This document shows, piece by piece, positions 14,826 through 22,165 of a stretch of 51,477 nt of DNA. The position numbers were made by a program, and so were the translations under genes. Numbering within the stretch: position 1 is the stretch's first letter; the number at the start of each line of letters is the position of its first letter. The notes beneath the pieces were generated by a model. That model saw only the letters and a program-made list of their open reading frames with translations, was not told where the DNA came from and searched no databases. This stretch comes from Gemmatimonadales bacterium (lineage in GTDB: Bacteria > Gemmatimonadota > Gemmatimonadetes > Longimicrobiales > Gaopeijiaceae): contig REBP01000100.1 of NCBI GenBank assembly GCA_007692665.1, positions 1-51,477 on the forward strand, written 5' to 3'.

Positions 14826-16814
14826 TTACCTGGGAATGCTGACCCCGACGAGGAAGCGGTGGTCACGGTAGAGCTGCAGACCCTGGTGCTCGATGAACAT
14901 CCGGGTGCGCCGACCGTCGGCATGGAGCCCGACGTCGAACTGGAGGCCGTAGCCGGCGTTCACCGACAGCAGCCGCTGGTTCGTCAGCGCGACCCCGAGC
15001 TGACCATAGGGGGTGTAGTTGCGGTCGCCGCCCAGATCCCAGCCGTACCGGCCGTTCACGCCGAGCAGGAGCGAGGTACCTCCCTCGCCGAACCCGAAGG
15101 CGACTTCGGGCACAACCTGAAGGGGTCCGAGGCGGGCAGATTCCATCTCTCCCCGGAGACCCAGGAGGAACTGGACGTCTTCGTGAGCCTGGAGTCCGGT
15201 GTAGGGCTCCGTGGAACCGAAGCTCCACCGCATCTCCTCGGTCTCGACCGGATCAACAACACCGGGGCGGGGCTGCACGCCGGGCTGGATGCCCATGGCG
15301 CGCAGTTCCTGTCGGACCGCATCGCGAACGAGATTCGGAAGACGCTGCTCAAGGGTCCGCATGTCGCCGGCGCGGCGGGCCACCGCCTGTGCCACGGCCT
15401 CTTCGAGCCGCTCCTGGTCGACGGCGGTCATGCCCCGTACGACACCGGTCTCGACGGCGTAGGCCTCGCCGTAGCGAAGAATGACCTCACCGACCTCGGG
15501 CACAGGGATCACCATGGTGCGCTGACCCGGGTCCGTTCCGACGACGGTCCGCCGCTCGGGAACGTCCTGTCCGGCGCGGAGGCGACGATTCTCATCGAGA
15601 AGTCGATCGATCTCCCGGCGCGTCTCGGCCTGACGACGGGCTTCATCGTCCCGGTAGCGATCCATGTCCCGGTCCCGTGCACGGGGGCTTGCACCCACCG
15701 TCAGGGCCAGGCCCACGCTGTACTGCCAGTTCGAAACGAGATCATCCGGATCCGTGATGTCCTCGATGTCGGCACCCGGAGTCATCAGGAGATTCCTGGC
15801 ACCGATCTCGAAGTTGGCGAAGTCGCCGAGCCCGAAGGCGAGACCTCCGCCCAGGGTGAGGTGATCCAGGTCATCGGGGCGCGAGCCCTCGATGTCGAGG
15901 AAGTCGTCGGTAAAGCGGATCCGGCCTGCACCTGCGATCAGGAAGGGGGAGAGCCCGGGTCCCGTGTTCAGCGCGAAACGAGCCTCGGCTCCGTATCCTG
16001 ACACATCCTGGAACTCGGAGAAGTCATCGTCGACCCCTCTCCAGTAGGAGGCCCGAAGACCCACGTTCTGGTTGAAGTCCACGCCGGCGCGGACGCCTAC
16101 GCCGTCCTGGCGCTCCAGACCGAATTCGTCGGCGAACTTCGTCCGGACCACGAACGGCTCGACCGCGATGCCCGGAACGATGCCGCGGAGGCGATCGTCG
16201 TACCCGGTACCGAGGGGAATGCGGACGCCGGCCCCATAGACCCAGGAATCCACCAGGCCATCGTCGGGGAATGCGTCATCGGAAACTGCGCCGGCAACGA
16301 ACGGGCTCGAGAGCCGGGTCGTCCAGTTCTCGGCCGTCACCTCGGCGCCGATCCCTCCCCCACCGAGGCCGAACCGGAGACCACCCCCGTAGCGGAGGAC
16401 AATCCGATCCGTGCGTTCTCCGCCGTCGGGGCGGATGCGGATGACGCCACCACCTCCCTTGATGAAGGGGACCAGCGGGCCCCTCCCGAGGTTGACCATC
16501 GCGTCCACGCCACCGGTCTGCAGGTCCCAGATCGAGGGCTCACCGGCGTCGGGGGTGAGGCCGTCGCGGGGGCCGATTCCGTCTTCCCAGGCATAGAACG
16601 GCTGCAGCGAGAAATACGGGCCGAAGTCGAGCGAGGCGCGAACGCCGTAAAGGCGCACCCTGTCGAACCCGAAGGCATCGTCCCAGCGGATCTCCTGGTA
16701 CGTGGGGATAACCGAATAGGATACGTCCTGGGCACGGACGTCTGCTGGAGTGAAGAGCACCAGCCCCATCAGCATCGTCAGACCAAGAGTCGTGACTCTT
16801 GTAAGAATTCTCAT
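14826..16814 (-). CDS. large outer-membrane protein: two barrel-like regions joined by a coiled coil
   Basis: The product is 662 residues from the ATG at 16814. The signal peptide ends VRAQD (about residue 29). Residues about 30-370 show alternating amphipathic strands with periodic Gly/aromatic turns. A highly charged coiled coil follows (about 375-425, DRYRDDEARRQAETRREIDR then LLDENRRL) with a further helical segment to about 510. A second strand-rich region (about 525-662) ends ...RFLVGVSIPR. This suggests two membrane barrels, or a barrel plus an OmpA-type front domain, bridged across the periplasm. No family recognised. An upstream start at 16853 lacks a signal-peptide-like beginning. 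Confidence 0.8.
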   Translation of the reverse strand: MRILTRVTTLGLTMLMGLVLFTPADVRAQDVSYSVIPTYQEIRWDDAFGFDRVRLYGVRASLDFGPYFSLQPFYAWEDGIGPRDGLTPDAGEPSIWDLQTGGVDAMVNLGRGPLVPFIKGGGGVIRIRPDGGERTDRIVLRYGGGLRFGLGGGGIGAEVTAENWTTRLSSPFVAGAVSDDAFPDDGLVDSWVYGAGVRIPLGTGYDDRLRGIVPGIAVEPFVVRTKFADEFGLERQDGVGVRAGVDFNQNVGLRASYWRGVDDDFSEFQDVSGYGAEARFALNTGPGLSPFLIAGAGRIRFTDDFLDIEGSRPDDLDHLTLGGGLAFGLGDFANFEIGARNLLMTPGADIEDITDPDDLVSNWQYSVGLALTVGASPRARDRDMDRYRDDEARRQAETRREIDRLLDENRRLRAGQDVPERRTVVGTDPGQRTMVIPVPEVGEVILRYGEAYAVETGVVRGMTAVDQERLEEAVAQAVARRAGDMRTLEQRLPNLVRDAVRQELRAMGIQPGVQPRPGVVDPVETEEMRWSFGSTEPYTGLQAHEDVQFLLGLRGEMESARLGPLQVVPEVAFGFGEGGTSLLLGVNGRYGWDLGGDRNYTPYGQLGVALTNQRLLSVNAGYGLQFDVGLHADGRRTRMFIEHQGLQLYRDHRFLVGVSIPR

Positions 16815-16931
16815 GTTCACACCCTTAATTGAGTTTGTGGTCGGAACGCCCATTCAACCGACGAGCCGACCGGTTGTTCCGCCGGTCCGGTGCCGGCGCC
16901 ACGGTCGCAGAAACCATACAGCGGAATCACA

Positions 16932-16947
16932 TGCAAGAACGGTTCCC
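16932..16947 (-). promoter_or_regulatory. sigma-54 (-24/-12) promoter for the large outer-membrane protein gene
   Basis: The minus strand reads GGGAACCGTTCTTGCA, with GG at 16946-16945 and GC at 16934-16933, exactly 10 bases apart, and an intact TTGCA. The predicted start near 16921 gives a leader of about 107 bases to the ATG at 16814. Confidence 0.55.
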
Positions 16948-16952
16948 TTCTT

Positions 16953-16976
16953 GAAGGGACCCGGGAAGGGACCCGG
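16953..16976. repeat. perfect 12-bp tandem repeat upstream of the sigma-54 promoter
   Basis: GAAGGGACCCGG occurs twice head to tail (16953-16964 and 16965-16976), directly upstream of the sigma-54 -24 element at 16946. A further dyad, CACGGGG-N7-CCCCGTG (17054-17074), lies 108-128 bases upstream of that element. Either could be an activator or repressor site. The 12-bp spacing is about one helical turn. Confidence 0.55.
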
Positions 16977-17098
16977 CTGCTCGGGGCCTCCGCGGGCGGC
17001 CGGGGGTTGACGTGAAACGCTGCGTGGGGCATCCTGACCCGGTTTCCCACCCCCACGGGGCGTCCGGCCCCGTGCTCCCAGCTATCTGGAGGCGTTTC

Positions 17099-18694
17099 AT
17101 GATCCGACTTCCCCTGGCCGCACCCCGGCAGTCCGGCCCCGGACCTTCGTCCCGGCGGGAACTGGCGTTCGGCCGCTGCGCCCGAGCTGCAGGCACGCGA
17201 TGCTCCCGGACCGGTACCGGCGTCCTCCTGGCGGTGGTTCTGGGCGCATGCGGGGCTCCGGCCGATGAGGGGGGGATCCGCGCCGCCGGCACCGGTGCTT
17301 CCGATCTCGAGCACTTCGAGGTGGGCGAACTGGCTCGCACGGCACAGCGGGAGAACCGGGTGTCGGAGTTCGGGGATGGGCTGCTGGACGACATCGGGGC
17401 GCGCCTGTCGGGCCTTCCGTCGGGCGAGGCGGCCCAGGACTGGGTGGAGGCGCGCTTCCGGGAATTCGGGCTGGACCGGGTGCACCAGGAACCCTTCGAC
17501 CTGCTGGCCTGGGATCGGGAGCGAGCGGAGTTCACCGTGGTGGAGTCGGCATCCGGCCTGGAGGGGCGTCTCGGCATTCTCTCTCTCGGACACGTGGGGA
17601 GTCACGAGGTGGAGGGGCCTCTTCTCGATGCCGGGTTCGGTACCGCCGAGGAGATCCGTGAGCTCGGTGACGCGGTGCGGGGAACGGTGGTCATGGTCGA
17701 CGTGAGTTCGCCCCCGGGCTACGGGAGAGGGGTGCATCGGACCGAGAAGGTCACCCTCGCGACCGAGGCGGGCGCCATCGGCTTCCTCCAGGTGAACAAC
17801 CGGGAGGGCGACCTGGTCCCCATCGGCGTCGCCACGATGGGCGACGTTCCCACCGAGATCCCCGCGGTGGCCGCCGATCTCGCCACCGGTACACGCCTCC
17901 GCGAGGCCCTCGACGCCGGTCCGGTGAGGGTTCGGCTCGAGGTGGAGAACTGGATGGAGCGGACGACGGCGTCGAACGTCCTCGGGGAGATCCGCGGCGA
18001 AACGGACGAGGTCATCGTCATCGGCGCCCACCTGGACTCCTGGGACCTCGCCCAGGGGGCCGTGGACAACGGGTCGGGCTCCATGGCGGTCCTCGACCTT
18101 GCCCGCGCCCTGGCGGCGCACGTCGAGCGGACCGGTGAACGCCCCGGGAGAACGATCCGCTTCGCCCTCTGGATGGGAGAGGAACTCGGACTCTACGGAT
18201 CCCGGGCCTACGTGGAGGCACGCCTCGCCGATGGCACCCTCGACCGGCACGTGGCCACGCTGAACCTCGACGTGGTGGGTGCCCCCGTCGGTCTCGGGGC
18301 CATGGGCCGATCCGAGGGGAATACGCTCCTGGCCTCGATCCGGGATGTGCTGATCGATGCCGGGTTCCCCCTCGAGGAGGAGCTTTCCGAGGGCGGCGGC
18401 CTCTACTCCGACCACCAGCCGTTCCTCACGAGGGGTGTGCCGGTCGTGACAGTCCGGAGTCGGCAGCGGCCCGAAGCGGCCGGGGTATCGCACACCACGG
18501 CGGATCTTCGGTCCGTCATCGACGAGGAGGGGATTGCGGCGACGGCGGCGGTTTCTGCCGCCCTTGTCTGGATCCTCGCCAATGTCGACCCCCTTCCCTA
18601 CCGCCACTGGTCCGAGGGCGAGATCGGCGAGCGGCTGGAGGCCCTGGGGGTCCGGGATCCGCTGGAGCGCGCCGGGGAGTGGCGCTGGGAGTGA
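17099..18694 (+). CDS. M28-family zinc peptidase, lipoprotein
   Basis: The product is 531 residues. An Arg-rich N-terminus leads to a lipoprotein signal ending VVLGAC. A PA-like insert (about 160-290) interrupts the peptidase fold. The zinc ligands of M28 are all visible in order: GAHLDSWD (His), VDNGSGS (bridging Asp), MGEELGLYGS (catalytic Glu and ligand Glu), LNLDVVG (Asp) and GVSHTTADL (His). Family members are aminopeptidases or carboxypeptidases acting outside the cytoplasm; the substrate is unknown. GGAGG at 17088-17092 fixes the ATG at 17099. It converges on folC with 28 bases between the stops. Confidence 0.92.
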   Translation: MIRLPLAAPRQSGPGPSSRRELAFGRCARAAGTRCSRTGTGVLLAVVLGACGAPADEGGIRAAGTGASDLEHFEVGELARTAQRENRVSEFGDGLLDDIGARLSGLPSGEAAQDWVEARFREFGLDRVHQEPFDLLAWDRERAEFTVVESASGLEGRLGILSLGHVGSHEVEGPLLDAGFGTAEEIRELGDAVRGTVVMVDVSSPPGYGRGVHRTEKVTLATEAGAIGFLQVNNREGDLVPIGVATMGDVPTEIPAVAADLATGTRLREALDAGPVRVRLEVENWMERTTASNVLGEIRGETDEVIVIGAHLDSWDLAQGAVDNGSGSMAVLDLARALAAHVERTGERPGRTIRFALWMGEELGLYGSRAYVEARLADGTLDRHVATLNLDVVGAPVGLGAMGRSEGNTLLASIRDVLIDAGFPLEEELSEGGGLYSDHQPFLTRGVPVVTVRSRQRPEAAGVSHTTADLRSVIDEEGIAATAAVSAALVWILANVDPLPYRHWSEGEIGERLEALGVRDPLERAGEWRWE

Positions 18695-18722
18695 TTGCAG
18701 GGCCGGCCGCGAGGAGGTCGCC

Positions 18723-20057
18723 CTAGTCCAGGAGCCGGAGCACGCCACCCACCGTGTAGAAGGACCCCGTCACGACGATCGTGCCCCCCCCGGCCACGAG
18801 GGCGCGGGCCCGCTCCATCGCGCGCTCCAGCTCCGGCTCCCCCTCGCAGGAACCCGCCGCTCCGACCTCCGACATCGCCGCCGCCACCGCCACCGGGTCC
18901 CAGCGCCGGTCCGGCGGCGCCGTGGGAGGGACGGTGAGGATGAGGTGGTCGACGCCGGAGGCCAGGGCCCGCAGCATCGCATCCACGGGCTTGTCGGCCA
19001 GGATCCCCACCACCGCGACCCGCGGACGGGGGGGGGCCAGCTCCCTCAGCGCCTCGACGAGGGACGCCACCCCTTCGAGGTTGTGGGCCACGTCGAGAAC
19101 CAGGCGGTGCGGGCCCTCCTCCACGAGCTGAAGCCTCCCCGGAACCCTGGCCGAAGCCACCCCCTCCACGACGGCACGCCGGGACGGGATGAGCCGGGGC
19201 GGAAGGGCCTCCAGCGCCCGCACCGCCAGCGACACGTTGGTCCGCTGGTGCGCGCCCAGAAGGGGGGTGTGGAGCTCGAGATCCCCCCAGCTTCGGGTCT
19301 TCAGGCGCAGGTCCGTGCCGGGGTGGAGCCCGCTGAGCGTGCTTCGTCCCGGGGCCGGTCCCACACGGGCCAGGAGCAGGCCCAGCGAGGCCGCTTCCTC
19401 GCCGAGCACGCGCAGGGCCTCGGGGTGGGTCGCGGAGGTGAAGGCCGGCACCCCGGGACGGAAGATCCCCGCCTTCTCCAGGGCGATGGCGGCGTGGCTG
19501 TCGCCAAGCATGTCCTGGTGTTCGAGTCCGATGTTGGTCACCGCCGTCAGAATGGGATCCACGATGTTGACGGCGTCCAGTCGCCCCCCGAGCCCCACTT
19601 CCAGCACGGCCACGTCCACCTCGGCGCGGGCGAAGGCCGTGAGGGCGAGGGCGGTGGTAGCCTCGAAGAACGAGGGCTGCCGCTTCACGATGGGAGAGCG
19701 GAGCTGGTCGGCGACCTCCTCGAGGAAAGTCCCGGAGAGGGGCTCCCCGTCCACCTGGATCCGCTCCCGGAAGTGCACCAGGTGCGGAGAGGTATAGAGG
19801 CCCACCCTGCACCCCGAGGCCTGGAGAATGCGGGCCCAGACGTGGGCCACGGATCCTTTCCCGTTGGTTCCCCCCACGACAAGGGCCGGGTAGTCCCGCT
19901 GGGGACTCCCCACCGCGGCCATGATCCGCTGCATGCGGTCCAGCCCCCAGAGAACCTTGCCCGGGAGGGGGGGAAAGAGTCGGGCCGCCAGCGGATCTCC
20001 CGTCGGCGGCCCGTACCAGCCGTCTGCCCGGGAGCGACCCGGGGGATCGGGGCTCAC
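18723..20057 (-). CDS. folC: bifunctional dihydrofolate/folylpolyglutamate synthase
   Basis: The product is 444 residues and uses ATP to join dihydropteroate to Glu and then add further Glu to folates. Visible features are an Arg/Pro N-terminus, the P-loop GGTNGKGSVAHVWARIL (about 62-78), TSPHLVHFRERIQVDGEPLS and the C-terminal Mur-ligase-like domain with DVAHNLEGVASL. The GTG start at 20057 overlaps the accD stop (GTGA), so the two are translationally coupled. The accD-folC order is widespread in bacteria. This is the last gene of the mre-mrd-accD group. Confidence 0.93.
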   Translation of the reverse strand: MSPDPPGRSRADGWYGPPTGDPLAARLFPPLPGKVLWGLDRMQRIMAAVGSPQRDYPALVVGGTNGKGSVAHVWARILQASGCRVGLYTSPHLVHFRERIQVDGEPLSGTFLEEVADQLRSPIVKRQPSFFEATTALALTAFARAEVDVAVLEVGLGGRLDAVNIVDPILTAVTNIGLEHQDMLGDSHAAIALEKAGIFRPGVPAFTSATHPEALRVLGEEAASLGLLLARVGPAPGRSTLSGLHPGTDLRLKTRSWGDLELHTPLLGAHQRTNVSLAVRALEALPPRLIPSRRAVVEGVASARVPGRLQLVEEGPHRLVLDVAHNLEGVASLVEALRELAPPRPRVAVVGILADKPVDAMLRALASGVDHLILTVPPTAPPDRRWDPVAVAAAMSEVGAAGSCEGEPELERAMERARALVAGGGTIVVTGSFYTVGGVLRLLD

Positions 20058-20917
20058 CCGGTGAACCCGGCCCCGTCGTGCACGAAGAGATGCCGGAGCA
20101 GCACCGCAACCTCATCCCTCAGCACCCGCCGGTCCACGACCCGGTCCACCATGCCATGCTCGAGGAGGAACTCGGCGGTCTGGAAGTCGTCGGGGAGTTC
20201 CTGCTTGATGGTCTCCTCGATGACGCGGGGCCCGGCGAACCCGATGAGGGCCCCGGGTTCGGCGAGGTTCACGTCGCCGAGCATGGCGAAGGACGCCGTG
20301 ACACCCCCGGTGGTGGGATGGGTGAGGATGGAGATGAAGGGGAGGCCGGCCTCGTGCAACCGGGCCAGAACCGCCGACGTCTTGGCCATCTGCATCAGGG
20401 AATAGATGCCTTCCATCATCCGGGCGCCCCCGGAGGCGGAGACCAGGATCAGGGGTCGCTCCTCTTCCAGCGCGAGCCGACCCAGTCGCGCGATCTTCTC
20501 GCCGACCACCGACCCCATGGACCCGCCGATGAAGGAGAAGTCCATGACGCCGAGTGCGACCCCGATGCCCTCCACCGTCGCCCGGCCCGTGACCACCGCA
20601 TCCCCCCTGCCGCTCTTCGTTTCCGCGGCCCGAAGACGGTCCCGGTAGGGCTTGAGGTCGGTGAACTCGAGCGGGTCGGCGCTCCGGAGTTCGGATTCGG
20701 TTTCGTGAAAGCTCCCTTCGTCGCTCAGGAGCCGGATGTAGAGATCGGCCCCGATGCGGAAATGGTAGCCGCATTTCGGGCAGACATGATCGTTCTGGGA
20801 GAGTTTCTCCCGGTAGAGGATCTCCCCGCACCCTTCGCACTTGGAGAAGACGTCCGAGGGCAGGTCGCGCCGGTCCTCGGAGGTCAGGGGTTTCTTGGGT
20901 TTACGGAACCATGACAT
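20054..20917 (-). CDS. accD: acetyl-CoA carboxylase carboxyltransferase subunit beta
   Basis: The product is 287 residues. It pairs with AccA to transfer carboxyl from biotin to acetyl-CoA, the first step of fatty-acid synthesis. The N-terminal zinc ribbon is complete (Cys27, Cys30, Cys46, Cys49; CEGCGE and CPKCGYHF). The crotonase-like body contains SASGGARMMEGIYSLMQMAK and LTHPTTGGVTASFAMLGD, with oxyanion-type glycines. The ATG at 20917 encodes MSWFRKPKK, a usual AccD start. It lies five bases after the rodA stop and overlaps folC. accA is not in the window. Confidence 0.96.
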   Translation of the reverse strand: MSWFRKPKKPLTSEDRRDLPSDVFSKCEGCGEILYREKLSQNDHVCPKCGYHFRIGADLYIRLLSDEGSFHETESELRSADPLEFTDLKPYRDRLRAAETKSGRGDAVVTGRATVEGIGVALGVMDFSFIGGSMGSVVGEKIARLGRLALEEERPLILVSASGGARMMEGIYSLMQMAKTSAVLARLHEAGLPFISILTHPTTGGVTASFAMLGDVNLAEPGALIGFAGPRVIEETIKQELPDDFQTAEFLLEHGMVDRVVDRRVLRDEVAVLLRHLFVHDGAGFTG

Positions 20918-20922
20918 GCGCG

Positions 20923-22155
20923 CTACTCCTCCCGGGCCATTCGAACGGCGAGCCCCGTGAGAGCCCAGCACGTCACGAGAAACGTCCCCCCGTAACTGAG
21001 AAAGGGGAGAGGGATACCGGTGATGGGAACGATGCCCACCGTCATGCCCACGTTGATGAAGATGTGGACCAGCCAGACCCCGAAGATACCGAACAGAACC
21101 AGACCGGCAAAGGGATCCGCGGTGCGTTCCGCCAGCTGGACGAGCCTGAGGAGGAGGAGACCGAAGACCACGAGGACGAGGGTGGCCCCCACGAACCCCA
21201 GTTCCTCCCCGACCACGCTGAAGATGAAGTCGGTGTGCTGCTCCGGCAGGAAGTCCAGGCGTTTCTGGGTTCCCTCGGTGAATCCCTTTCCGAAGAGGCC
21301 CCCGCTCCCGATGGCCACCTTCGACTGGATCAGGTTCCAGCCGGCGCCCCGGGGGTCCATGCCCGGATCGAGGAAGACCAGGAGCCGGTTCTTCTGGTAG
21401 TCGGCCAGGGAATTCCAGACGGGGAGCGCCACGGTGCCTGCCGCCAGGTTCGCGAGGACGACGGCCGCGGATTCCACGAGGTAGAGGCGAAACCGGAGCA
21501 GGTAGACCGCCACCAGCAGGACGATGAAGTAGGCCGACCAGACGCGGGTGTCGAAGGAGAGGATCAGCGCGAACCCCGGGCTCGCCAGCAGCAGCAGGTG
21601 GAGGGGGGGCGTGCCGGCCCAGTAGAGCACGGCAAAGAGAACGCCCACGAAGGCCAGCGCGGTCCCCAGGTCGGGCTGGAGGACCACGAGGCCGAGGGGG
21701 ACCCCCACGACCAGCGACGGGAGCACCAGTTCCCGCAGGCTGGATGGCCCCTCCTCGCGGGAGGAGAGGTAACGGGCAAGCCCGAGGATGGCCGCCAGCT
21801 TGGCGACCTCCGACGGCTGGAAACGGATGGGGCCGAGACTGATCCAGCGTCCGACGCTCTCGGCTGGTCCTGCGCCGGTGCCCACCGCGAGGGCCGCTGC
21901 AAGGGCCACGAGTCCGACCAGGTACACGGGGAGCGATCCCCACTCGATCCAGCGCCCCGGGATGCGGCTCACGATGGTGAAGCCGACCAGGGCCACACCG
22001 AGCCACATGAACTGGCGCTGCCACGCCCGCTCCACCACCGGGCTCGGCACGTTCAGCACGCCGGCCGAGTAGATCATCGCGATACCGAAGAGCGAGAGCG
22101 CCAGGGCGATCCCCACCAGCGGGGGGTCGCCGGCCCAGCGACGGAACCAGGTCAT
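20923..22155 (-). CDS. rodA: rod-shape SEDS peptidoglycan glycosyltransferase RodA
   Basis: The product is 410 residues from the ATG at 22155, within the usual RodA length. It shows about ten membrane helices and the SEDS signatures RFQPSEVAKLAAI, QPDLGTAL and ITGIPLPFLSYGGTFL. It polymerises lipid II with PBP2 during elongation. A longer reading from 22260 would add 35 Pro/Ala/Ser residues that only read the PBP2 tail repeat in another frame, so it was not chosen. The chosen start lies 10 bases after the PBP2 stop. No good ribosome-binding site is seen, so coupling to the upstream gene is likely. Confidence 0.93.
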   Translation of the reverse strand: MTWFRRWAGDPPLVGIALALSLFGIAMIYSAGVLNVPSPVVERAWQRQFMWLGVALVGFTIVSRIPGRWIEWGSLPVYLVGLVALAAALAVGTGAGPAESVGRWISLGPIRFQPSEVAKLAAILGLARYLSSREEGPSSLRELVLPSLVVGVPLGLVVLQPDLGTALAFVGVLFAVLYWAGTPPLHLLLLASPGFALILSFDTRVWSAYFIVLLVAVYLLRFRLYLVESAAVVLANLAAGTVALPVWNSLADYQKNRLLVFLDPGMDPRGAGWNLIQSKVAIGSGGLFGKGFTEGTQKRLDFLPEQHTDFIFSVVGEELGFVGATLVLVVFGLLLLRLVQLAERTADPFAGLVLFGIFGVWLVHIFINVGMTVGIVPITGIPLPFLSYGGTFLVTCWALTGLAVRMAREE

Positions 22156-22165
22156 GAAGGCCGGC

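Noticed and set aside
17025-17055. Sigma-70 promoter (TTGACG) for the M28 peptidase
   Set aside because: TTGACG at about 17007 is good, but the best -10 at 17 bases is CATCCT, too poor to call.
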